A DNA stretch of 64,000 nucleotides from Bedellia somnulentella (lineage: Eukaryota > Arthropoda > Insecta > Lepidoptera > Bedelliidae). The stretch spans positions 10,896,567-10,960,566 of the forward strand of contig OY755170.1 of NCBI GenBank assembly GCA_963576735.1. Reading direction: 5' to 3'. Shown here piece by piece: positions 20,943 to 30,300 of the stretch; within the stretch, counting starts at the first letter, position 1; each line of letters opens with the position of its first letter. The notes below the pieces were generated by a model that did no database searches, was not told the DNA's origin, and saw nothing but the letters and a program-made list of their open reading frames with translations. The translations under genes and the position numbers were made by a program.

Positions 20943-22139
20943 TCATAAATTTAAGCACTTAACAAAATATTCATGTTTCACTTTACTTAACGCTTTTGTC
21001 ATTAAATCTGCTTCTAAATCTTTAGATGGTTTATAACACAAATCAATAATATTATTCTTAACACATTCTTGTATAAAATGATGTTGTACGTCAATATGTT
21101 TTGTACGTCTGAAACATTCCGTATCAACAATTTTTAATGTACTACGGTTATCGTTGAATACAGTAATTGGTTTGTGATTCCTGTAATTTAATTCATATAA
21201 AAAGTTGTTGATAAATTTTGCTTCTTTCACTGAATTACCAAGAGCATAATATTCAGCCTCAGTACTAGAACAAGCAACAAGTTTTTGTTTTTGACTGTAC
21301 CAATTAACTACACAATGACCAAATTTCGAAATAAATCCAGAGTATGATTTCCTATCATTAGTATCCCCTGCCCAATCTGCGTCGGATAAAATTTCAATTT
21401 TACTACTTCCTCTCCTAAATTTTAGTCCGTAGTTGATTGTGCCAGACAAATATCTTAAAACACGTTTTGCAGCAAGCCAGTGAGATTCATCATAACATGT
21501 GTTATATTGACTTAATTTGCTACAACAGAAAGCTATATCTGGACGGGTGCATACAGCAAGATACATTAGACTACCAATAAGTTCTTGGTATGGAAATTTA
21601 TTATCAACATTTTGTGCTTTAGGCAAGTTAAAATTGACTTCCATTGGTGTAGAAATCGGGTTACAATTTTCCATTCCGAATATAATCAAGACATTTTTAA
21701 TATATTCCGATTGAGTTAAAGTTAAAATACCGTTCTCCCTATCTCGGTCCACTTTCATACCTAGTGCTTGTTTGACAGGTCCCAGCAACTTAATATCGAA
21801 ATGAGATTTAAGTAATTTGTAAAGTTTTTCTTTTTGCTGCCTATCAGAACTAAAAACAAAAAAATCATCAACATAAAGTGCAATAATAACTGCATCTTTA
21901 ATATATACACATTTTTCGCTCTTTAATTGTATAAAGCCATCTGTAATCAATACTTCGTTAACTTTTTCATTCCAAGCACGACTTGCTTGCTTAAGACCAT
22001 ATAAGCTTTTTCTTAGCAAACAAACTTTATGCTGTCCTTCAACAACAAAACCATCAGGTTGTTCCATATATATAGTTTCTGATAAATTTCCATGCAGAAA
22101 AGCAGTATTTACATCAATATGTTCAATATCCATCGTCAC
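20943..22139 (-). CDS. Copia RT and RNase H (shifted frame)
   Basis: 398 codons, open from GTG at 22139 (first ATG at 22133). RT has [26 protein letters not shown] and the catalytic [11 protein letters not shown] (YVDD at about 89-92). RNase H has [20 protein letters not shown] and the KHIDVQHHF segment. It overlaps the stop of the upstream frame by a few bases and lies in a different frame. Part of the conserved RT segment between CTLR and DIEHIDV is missing, so the break is probably a lesion rather than programmed frameshifting. Confidence 0.9.
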   Translation of the reverse strand: MTMDIEHIDVNTAFLHGNLSETIYMEQPDGFVVEGQHKVCLLRKSLYGLKQASRAWNEKVNEVLITDGFIQLKSEKCVYIKDAVIIALYVDDFFVFSSDRQQKEKLYKLLKSHFDIKLLGPVKQALGMKVDRDRENGILTLTQSEYIKNVLIIFGMENCNPISTPMEVNFNLPKAQNVDNKFPYQELIGSLMYLAVCTRPDIAFCCSKLSQYNTCYDESHWLAAKRVLRYLSGTINYGLKFRRGSSKIEILSDADWAGDTNDRKSYSGFISKFGHCVVNWYSQKQKLVACSSTEAEYYALGNSVKEAKFINNFLYELNYRNHKPITVFNDNRSTLKIVDTECFRRTKHIDVQHHFIQECVKNNIIDLCYKPSKDLEADLMTKALSKVKHEYFVKCLNL

Positions 22140-24949
22140 TGCACATTCAAACGTAATGTGCAGTGACGAACTACAGGTGAAAAAGTTTCTTGGTAATCAA
22201 TACCATAAATTTGATTAAAACCTTTTGCAACTAAACGAGCTTTATATTTTTCAAATTTCCCGCTAGGATCTACTTTCTCTTTGAATACCCATTTACTCTT
22301 AATAATATTTCCATCTTTAGGTCTATCTACAATATCCCATACTTTATGTAACATAAGAGAATTATATTCTTCTTGCATAGCCTTCAACCAAAAAATAGCC
22401 TTATCACTATTAATAGCTTGCTTAAAACTTTTCGGTTCATTCATATTAAAGAAAGATAAATCTGAAAAAAAGTTCATTTCATAATCTCTGAACCTAATAG
22501 GTAGTTTATGTTCACGTACAGGCCTAATATTTTCTATATTTACATTTGCATCATCAGGTAAATTAATATCGATAGGTTCATTTTCTATTATTGAATTGTT
22601 AGGTAAAGAATTCATTTCAACTTGCTCATCATGTAAAACTACTTCTTGTACAGTAGATTCATTATTAGATAAATCAACATCAAAAGAGTTTGAACTAAAA
22701 TCTCTATTTATATTATTTACATCATTATTTATTATCATCACATCTATATTATTGGATGAATTTGGAACTTTAGAAGAATCATTTTTATAACTAATACCTA
22801 AAGTGTTCTCGATAAATTCAACAGATCGAGCTTTAGTTAATTTAGTTCCATCATCTGGATCACCTAGTCTATAACCCTTAGTGTAATCACAGTAGCCTAA
22901 CATAATAAATGGTTTTGACTTCGGATCAAGTTTAGTGCGTTGATGGTTAGGAGTAAGTGCATAAGCAGTACAACCAAATACTCTAAGGTGGCTCAAATTA
23001 ACTTTACGACCTTTCCATAACTCTTCAGGAGTAATTCCAGACAAAGCATTAGTTGGACTACGATTTTTAAGATAACATGCCGTATTTATTGCTTCTGCCC
23101 AATATTTTTTATCTAAATTTGCATCCTGCAACATTGACCTAGCTTTTTCAAGTATAGTTCTATTGAGTCGCTCAGCAACACCATTTTGTTGTGGAGTATA
23201 AGGAACCGTTGTTTCGTGAATTATACCACATTTTAATAAATAATTTATAAAACTTTTGTTGCAATATTCGGTGCCATTGTCACTTCGAAATCTTTTAATA
23301 TTTAAATTTAATTGGTTCTCCACCATCGTTTTAAATTCAATAAATGTATTCAATACTGATATTTTATCTTTAGATTTAAGGAAATAAATAAATGATTTAC
23401 GAGTATAGTCATCGGTAAACGTTATAAAGTAACGATGTCCGCTCCAACTATTAACTGACATTGGACCACATATATCAGAATGTATTAAATCTAGTTTAGT
23501 CTGACTTCTATGTGCCTGACCACGCGGAAAACACATACTTTTTTGTCTTCCTTCAATACAAGGAACACAAGGTTGTAAATTACCATTTGTAAAATTAACA
23601 CCGTTTGCTATGTTACGAAGAACTAACATACCTCTATAACTTAAATGTCCAAGACGTCTATGCCATAACTCTACAGAATCTGAATTGGTCATTAAAGCTT
23701 TACCGTCCGGGCTAGTACTATGTTCTTGGTAGTTGACAGATGATTCTAAAGAAACCGGTTTTTGATCAAGTTTGTAAAGACCGTTCACGTTGCTAGCTGT
23801 TAAATCACAGGAACCAGTGATAGTTACATTATCCTTCCTGTAAATAAAACATTTATTAATATCAAATATTAGTACATATCCCTTTTCCGTAATTTTATTA
23901 ACAGATAAAAGGTTTGCAGCTGCATTTGGAACATATAAAGCATTCCTTATAGTTATTTGTTTGTCATCAAACATAGTAACATTAATATCACCTGAACCTT
24001 GACTATAAATCTTTTGATTATTAGCTGTAGTAATCTCTGAAATGTTATTCGGAGAATAATTGGTTATCCAATCTTTATTATTAGTCATATGATTAGTTGA
24101 ACCAGAGTCTAAAATCCAGCTACAGTCAGTGACATTACTTACGTACGACTTTTCATTTAAGTATAAAGAAAAATTTGCGGAACTTCCCTTTTTAGATGAA
24201 TGGTCTGAAGAATTATTCATAAATTTCTTCTTTCCCTTTTTAAACTTAGGACATTTTGGCTTAATATGGCCCTTTTGGTGACAATTGTGACATACAGGAA
24301 CAAAAGAATCTTTTGTCATCAATACTTTATCAGTGTGATTAGATGTTGACATATCTCTTTTAAATTCTCCTTGAATTAATTGACTTTTCACAAAATCTGA
24401 AGTCAACTTCGTGTGAGTAGCTTCCATCGCCATAATCATAGCATCAAAATCGGATGGTAGACCTATAAGCATTAATTCTGCTAGCTCCTCGTCGTCAATA
24501 TTGATACCAATATCTGCCAATTCTTGAGTAGTTGATATGATATTGCCAAGATATAAGTCCATATTATTAAAGTCCACATATTTAATATTTGCTAATTTTC
24601 GTTTTAGATTTAAGCGTCGACTTATGCCTGAATTCTCATTAGCCGCTTTTAACTTTATCCAGGCTTCATGAGCAGTTGTTGCATTTCTTACATGTGGATA
24701 ACATATCGATTCCACATTCAAGCAAATTTTTGCGTATGCTCTTTGGTCTAATGATGGATTAGAGGACGATGCAACTTCACCATTTGTAATATTCCAAAGA
24801 CCATTTTCTATGAGCAGTAATTTCATTTGGAATTTCCATGTGCTATAGTTATTAATTCCATTTAATTTTATGATATTCATATTGGAGTTGGTACTTATTA
24901 TATAGTTACGAGATTCATGTGAAGATGATGATGTACTTGGGTTTTCCAT
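22136..24949 (-). CDS. Copia gag-protease-integrase and start of RT
   Basis: 937 codons. The gag N-terminus has a UBN2-like region ([20 protein letters not shown]). A CCHC knuckle [14 protein letters not shown] is at about 220-233. The aspartic protease motif is DSGSTNHMT at about 281. The integrase has a zinc region ([17 protein letters not shown]), then catalytic segments with [16 protein letters not shown] and [13 protein letters not shown]. The start of RT has [11 protein letters not shown] and [13 protein letters not shown]. The frame ends early at TGA (22138-22136), just after CTLR, where a single polyprotein should continue; the rest of RT is in a shifted frame at 20943-22139. Confidence 0.93.
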   Translation of the reverse strand: MENPSTSSSSHESRNYIISTNSNMNIIKLNGINNYSTWKFQMKLLLIENGLWNITNGEVASSSNPSLDQRAYAKICLNVESICYPHVRNATTAHEAWIKLKAANENSGISRRLNLKRKLANIKYVDFNNMDLYLGNIISTTQELADIGINIDDEELAELMLIGLPSDFDAMIMAMEATHTKLTSDFVKSQLIQGEFKRDMSTSNHTDKVLMTKDSFVPVCHNCHQKGHIKPKCPKFKKGKKKFMNNSSDHSSKKGSSANFSLYLNEKSYVSNVTDCSWILDSGSTNHMTNNKDWITNYSPNNISEITTANNQKIYSQGSGDINVTMFDDKQITIRNALYVPNAAANLLSVNKITEKGYVLIFDINKCFIYRKDNVTITGSCDLTASNVNGLYKLDQKPVSLESSVNYQEHSTSPDGKALMTNSDSVELWHRRLGHLSYRGMLVLRNIANGVNFTNGNLQPCVPCIEGRQKSMCFPRGQAHRSQTKLDLIHSDICGPMSVNSWSGHRYFITFTDDYTRKSFIYFLKSKDKISVLNTFIEFKTMVENQLNLNIKRFRSDNGTEYCNKSFINYLLKCGIIHETTVPYTPQQNGVAERLNRTILEKARSMLQDANLDKKYWAEAINTACYLKNRSPTNALSGITPEELWKGRKVNLSHLRVFGCTAYALTPNHQRTKLDPKSKPFIMLGYCDYTKGYRLGDPDDGTKLTKARSVEFIENTLGISYKNDSSKVPNSSNNIDVMIINNDVNNINRDFSSNSFDVDLSNNESTVQEVVLHDEQVEMNSLPNNSIIENEPIDINLPDDANVNIENIRPVREHKLPIRFRDYEMNFFSDLSFFNMNEPKSFKQAINSDKAIFWLKAMQEEYNSLMLHKVWDIVDRPKDGNIIKSKWVFKEKVDPSGKFEKYKARLVAKGFNQIYGIDYQETFSPVVRHCTLRLNVQ

Positions 24950-24998
24950 TTTTTATATAATTTTAAAAAATGTTTATTAACTAATTGCCCATAACCAA

Positions 24999-25193
24999 TG
25001 TTAAAGTAAACACCAAATACGTTAAAATTGATATATTAATCAATATAAAAATAACATATTCACATTCTTGAAAAACTTCTATAATACACAGGAAAAAATA
25101 TAGAACAAACAAAAATCTATTTTATATACGTCAATTCTTAATGACAAATCATAAATTCATAAATTGTTAAATACAAAAGAGGTTTGTTTAACA
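24999..25193 (-). repeat. 5' LTR of the copia element
   Basis: 195 bp. In transcription order it starts TGTTAAACAAACC and ends TACTTTAACA. It would hold the promoter of the element. It sits about 2.2 kb upstream of the zinc-finger gene ATG and points away from it. Confidence 0.93.
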
Positions 25194-25439
25194 TTCTTGC
25201 TATAAATTATTCAAATTCCATTTTACATATCTTTAAATAAAATAAATCTGATAAAATAAGTGTTAATTGTTGTTTGAACATGAACAATTACTGACTAGGA
25301 AGAAAAACAAGTATTAGATAACTATGATCAGGTGTTAAAAGTAAAAAAAAAAAGTTTAAAATGTTTGTTGGCGGCAATTGACTATTTTATTTAGTTATTT
25401 CGCTTTACGAGGATTTTGTTACGACGGTATTGTACTAAA

Positions 25440-25788
25440 TAACCATGGCGTATCAACATTTTGAACCACAAGAACATAACATTAGCCTTAAATTGGCACC
25501 GTGAAAGATATCCTGATAGAAATACACCATCTCGATTTATTATGAAACGGTTAGTGAATAATCTGATAAATTTGGGACGTTTCGATCATCGATTACAGAA
25601 CCACGGCACCAAATGTTAAGCACTGACGATGAGCTCGATATTTTGATATAATTTGAGGCAAATCCTAAATGTTCAGTGAAAAAGGTGAAGCAGAAACCGG
25701 ATTTTCAAAAAGCAAAATACACCGTGTACTGATAAAATACAAATTTAAAAGTTACGTTGAAGGGCGATTGATTTTCTGCCGAGAAATG
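25440..25788 (+). pseudogene. Decayed transposase-like helix-turn-helix fragment
   Basis: Frame-shifted reading recovers WHRERYPDRNTPSRF, MKRLVNNLINLGRF and, after stops, FEANPKCSVKKV and KIHRVLIKYKF. The ERYPDRxTPSRxxF block and the following HTH resemble the DUF4817-type domains found in insect transposon-related proteins. It is cut short by a SINE-A insertion at about 25786. Confidence 0.5.
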
Positions 25789-26012
25789 TCGCTACCCCTT
25801 CCTACCCTCGGGTGTCGTAAGAAGCGACTAAGGGTATTGGGGCTTTTTATTGGATTTTTGGGCGATGCGGTTGGAGACCCATCACCAAAAACCTTTATTT
25901 TACTATTTTTTCCCTACACAACTTCCAAAAGTGGCTGAGGAATTTATAATTCCTTGGCTCTGGCTACCCCTTCTAGGGAATTACAGCCGTGAGTATATGT
26001 ATGTATGTATAT
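25786..26012 (+). repeat. SINE-A copy
   Basis: TCGCTACCCCTTCCTACCCT through GGGCGATGCGGTTGGAGACC to GCCGTGAGTATATGTATGTA and a (TATG)n end. The outermost head bases are missing. It truncates the transposase remnant to its left. Confidence 0.75.
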
Positions 26013-26262
26013 TAAATAGGCTGAGTTGTATCTCAGAGTAGCCAAACTATGAAAAATAAAGGTAAAAGTAAAAGTACACCTCGCGCGCCATGGCAGCAGC
26101 TGGCATTCGGCAGTTGACGGTTTTTGAACTGTTAGTAGCTGCCGCGGCGGCCCGGGCAAGGGTAAATACATAAAAAGTATCGTACCTAGGCAAAGTTGTT
26201 AAATTTGATGTCTTTTATCAATTTAAAACATAAAAAGGGTACGTTTGAAAACGAGTTCTAGG

Positions 26263-26864
26263 CCAATTGGCCTAGACCTCGCTTTTTTAACATACCCTTT
26301 TTATATTATAAATCGATAAAGGACATCAAACTAAACAACTTTGCCCATGGAATGCCTATCTAAAATATTGTAATTTTCAAAATATAATAATAATTAAAAA
26401 TTGTCGTACCTAGTTCAAACTGAGAATGTATACAATGAGATTCCTTGCTTCAGTGAAAATAAAAAATAAAAAAAAAACATTTGATATATGCTTTTCGCTC
26501 TGTAAACAAAAATATAACTTCTTTCTGTATTTTCCAGTTGTATTGATCGTCATTGAAAAATAATATCATGAAAATAAACCGGTAAGCGAGCGATTGAACT
26601 GGAAAATACCGAAAGAGGTTATGTTTTTGTTTACACCATAGATCAAATGTTTTTTTTTTATTTTTTATTTTCACTGAAGCAAGGAATCTCATTGTATACA
26701 TTCTCAGTTTGAACTAGGTACGACAATTTTTAATTATTATTATATTTTGAAAATTACAATATTTTAGATAGGCATTCCATGGGCAAAGTTGTTTAGTTTG
26801 ATGTCCTTTATCGATTTATAATATAAAAAGGGTATGTTAAAAAAGCGAGGTCTAGGCCAATTGG
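26263..26864. repeat. 602-bp palindromic foldback element
   Basis: The left arm starts CCAATTGGCCTAGACCTCGC (26263) and the right arm ends with its reverse complement (26864). The first ~220 bases of each arm are practically identical in inverted orientation (for example CTTGCTTCAGTGAAAATAAA at about 26442 and its complement near 26670). Pairing continues with mismatches to within ~50 bp of the centre. No ORF. A further, diverged copy of the right arm lies directly to the left (about 26172-26262), head to head through CCAATTGG. Confidence 0.85.
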
Positions 26865-27140
26865 AAAGCGTAGCCCATCACAGGCAATAGTGTACTGGGG
26901 GCTTTAGGTACCCCAGCTTGTATATAGTCTGTGTCATGCTGGATGCTGGCAATACTGGTCCATTGGTCATGTTTTGTTATTTATTTATTGCTTTATAATA
27001 AGTTTATAATATATTTAATTGCTATTTTTAAGTTTATTTCAACAACTGTTAAAAAAATATAATTACCTATGTGTAGATTTTAAGTATTAATGTAAAAATA
27101 GACTGGCTGAAAGGACTAGCTTCCGGGGCCGTAAATAAAC

Positions 27141-27358
27141 TAATAATAAATAATAAAATAATAATGTTTTGTTATTGAAAATGAAAAATCTAATAAAATT
27201 GTCTAAAAATTCTATAATTGAACTAATTATTTACCTTCCAAAGACATGCTGATCACAAGAATTTCGAAAATAGTTTTGAAGTTTTTTGGTAAACATTGCT
27301 AGATAATTATTAGCGCACTTTATAAGTATTGTTTAGTAACAGTGTCTTAGTGTAAGAA
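27141..27358 (+). promoter_or_regulatory. 5' flank of the ZAD zinc-finger gene
   Basis: AT-rich. TTTATAAG lies about 40 bp upstream of the ATG and a TTAGTAACAGTGTCTTAGTG stretch could hold an initiator. No acceptor-like site directly precedes the ATG, so the 5' UTR is probably contiguous. Weak evidence. Confidence 0.3.
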
Positions 27359-30300
27359 ATGGAAGGAACAACGAATATTTCCTTCGATAAAGTGTGTAGG
27401 GCTTGTATGTCTGAAGCAGGAACTATGCGAACGTTTTTAGACAATTACAACGACGAAGGCAAAACACTTGGTGAAGTGTTCACTTTCGTAACGAATATGA
27501 CACTGCATGAGAAAAGTAAACTACCGAATTACATTTGCCAAGTTTGCGAACAAATCATGGGCCAGTCTTATTCTTTTAAACAAAAGTGCCTAGAATCGGA
27601 AAAGAAACTTAACATACTAATTGATTCATTCAATTTTGCTGAGTGCTGTGATGTAAAGGTGGAAATACTAAGTAATGATAAATCAGACTACTCTTTCAAA
27701 TGCTCCTTTTGCTTATGTTCTTGTGCAAGTATAAATGAGCTACAAACTCACACAGAATCCATGCATAGTACTGGTGACAAAAATGTAGATGAAAGAGGTG
27801 ATCAGGAAAGAGCAGAAAATGAAAACAGAACTGTAAATGTTAAACGTGAAGTTGGTGATTCCTCAGATGGAGATTCATTCTCTCAAGGATATGCAGAAGA
27901 AGAAATGTTTGAAGATACTGTGCTTCAATCCCTAATTATTCCTAAAGAAGAACTAAAATCAGAGAATCCAGATTTACTGCCATTGTTTAAAAGTTCTAAT
28001 AAGAAATTTAAGTGTGATCAATGCTGTGCACAGTTTAAAACATGTCACTCTCTGCAAAATCATTGTGTGCGGAAACACCAATCAGCTTTCACAAGTGATT
28101 TCATTCCGAAAATAAAAAGAAATAGTCAGAAAGAGATATCAAAAGAAACAAAACTGCAATGTTCCCACTGTATGAGAAAGTTTGTTAAGAAATCAACATT
28201 AATAGAGCACTTAAGGCGTCATGACAAACCAACATCAAGTCACATTTGCTTAGTTTGTAAAAGAGAATTTAAACACAGAGCCCATTTAGACAATCATATA
28301 CTATCTGTACATACAACTCAAAATGGTTTAAAATGTGACAGCTGTCCAAAGAGTTTTCGAAGCCAAGAAAGTTTAGATTTGCATAGAGCATTTCATGAAA
28401 ATCAGAAAAAACACAAATGTGAATATTGTTCCAAGTCTTTTAATATGTTGTCTACATTGAGGGATCATTTGCGAGTTCACACTGGAGAAAAGCCTTTCCT
28501 TTGCCCAACATGTGGAAAAGGTTTTACTCAAAATACCAATCTAATTGAACATCTTAGAAGACATCAAGGCATCAAACCATTCAAATGTGAAATGTGTGAT
28601 AGAAGGTAAAATACTTATTTATATATAAAAATCCACTAATTAAACTCTATGTACTTGTGTCAGGGAATTTGTTTAATCCAGTATTGTATACAATACCTAA
28701 GCAAATACAAGATCAAATTTTGATTTTTGGTGAACATCTATGCATTAATTTACTTTAACATATAGATTTGGAATTCTATGGAAAAATATACTCTGAATAT
28801 ATACTCTTAATTTTATTTTAGTCCCTAAGATTTATATGTAATAGACACTTGTATGAATTGCAGGTTTGTATCAAAAGGTGAGCTGGCAGCTCACAGCCGC
28901 AAGCACAGCGGCGCTCACCCATTTGTGTGTGACAGCTGTGGCAACGGCTTCACAACATCAAGCTCACTCGTCAAACACAAGAGGACACACACGGGCGAGC
29001 GGCCTTATGCCTGTGATATGTGCCCTATGAGATTTTCTGCATCAGGTAAACTACTTGTAAATATGTATACTAGGCTATAAATCCCCAAAAGGGGTAGCCA
29101 TAGGTTTATAATTGGAAATCACTTAGCCACTTTTAGAAACGGCAGAGGGAAAAGATCATAGAACAATATAAAGAAACCTTGCAGTTTTGGGGGAAAAAAC
29201 TTATCCTTAGTATTTTTAATTTCATCTTTTAGTTTCCATGTCCCTTTTGGCATAGAGGTGGGACACCTGTTTACTTTAAAAAGCAGTGTAGTCTTAAAAG
29301 TTTCAGTAATAAGTTTGTGTGAAATGGTCAGATATGTTGAAATTCGCCATACACACTCACACCCACATGAAACACATCAAATATGTAACCCTACATTTCG
29401 GACTAAAATTGTAGATTTTAAACCAACCTTTTTTATAAAACTTGCCAAAACCACCTAAATAATGATTTGCGTACAGGAACGCTAAAGAATCACCGAAGGA
29501 CTCATACAGGGGAGAAGCCTTACAAGTGTTCTCATTGCGAGAAAGCATTCGTTCAGAAAAATGATTTGGTGGCCCACACACGTTGCCATACAGGTAAGAA
29601 CAGATTTTTTATTTTATTTACTTATATGCCGAAAGTCAATCGAAGTACTTTGATGATGGATTATTGATCAAAAGATCCATCCATCCAAGAATCCATTTCA
29701 TGGGATTATGATCTGCCACATCTCAGCACGCCGTATGTGAGGGTAATAGGGCAGTGTAATAGTCCTGATCTTTCCTTATTTTTATATAGGCTTACCTATG
29801 ATATAAACATTCTACATCATAAAGATTCTATCTTAGCCTGAAACGAGTTTCTTCCACGCAGAGCATGGATAATTCAATCTTGCGACATACTATGGCTCGG
29901 AAGACACGAGTTCTACAACTTCTTATTACATTATTTATAGTATAACAAAACGATTGTTCACTTGATCTACTTTACAAAGATATACTGGCTTGCGAAACTT
30001 AGCAACAGTATTCATTGGAGAAAGCTTACACTGTAAGGATGAATTATGTATACCTGAAATACGGTCAAATATTACAATAAAAGGTATCAATAAGTGGATG
30101 GTAACTTATTCAAGTGACCTCCTTCCAACTATTGTAGAGTTATTTATCATAGTTTGTTCTGTTGAAATATTGACAGATTTATATATTTGCATTCTGATTT
30201 CTGACCCAATATTGGTCTACATTTTTATATTAAGAATAGGCGTTCTGACTATTGCATGGCCGATTTCCCTATTGAAGTTAGTTAAGCAAGTTAAGTAGCT

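Larger units (their letters stand above)
20666..25193 (-). mobile_element. Copia-type LTR retrotransposon, near intact
   Basis: A 4528-bp element in minus orientation between the divergent MARS1 and zinc-finger genes. The LTRs are 20666-20860 and 24999-25193 (195 bp each, TG...CA). They differ by about one base by eye (TTAAATTTGAT against TTAAAATTGAT). A 5-bp target duplication TTCTT is at 20661-20665 and 25194-25198. A purine tract AAGGGGCAG precedes the 3' LTR, and a possible primer-binding site TTGGTTATGGGC follows the 5' LTR. Gene order gag, protease, integrase, RT, RNase H is that of Copia/Ty1. The near-identical LTRs imply a recent insertion. Confidence 0.95.
20494..26904. mobile_element. 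Possible old DNA transposon bracketed by matching termini
   Basis: AAGCCCCCAGTACAC at 20494-20508 and its exact inverse GTGTACTGGGGGCTT at 26890-26904, each bordered by TA on the outside. The next ~25 bases inward are also similar. If these are the two ends of one element, it contains the copia insertion, the transposase-like remnant, a SINE-A and the palindrome. They could also be ends of two separate elements of the same family. Confidence 0.4.

Noticed and set aside
22136..22139. Programmed frameshift between the two copia frames
   Set aside because: No slippery heptamer is seen, Copia elements normally use one frame, and conserved RT residues are missing at the junction. A lesion is more likely.
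26450..26701. An 83-codon minus-strand frame as a protein
   Set aside because: It lies across the arms and centre of the palindrome at 26263-26864 and is low in complexity.
29990..30298. A 102-codon hydrophobic plus-strand frame as a membrane protein gene
   Set aside because: It lies in intron 3 of the ZAD gene, is AT-rich and has no motif or splice support; probably chance.
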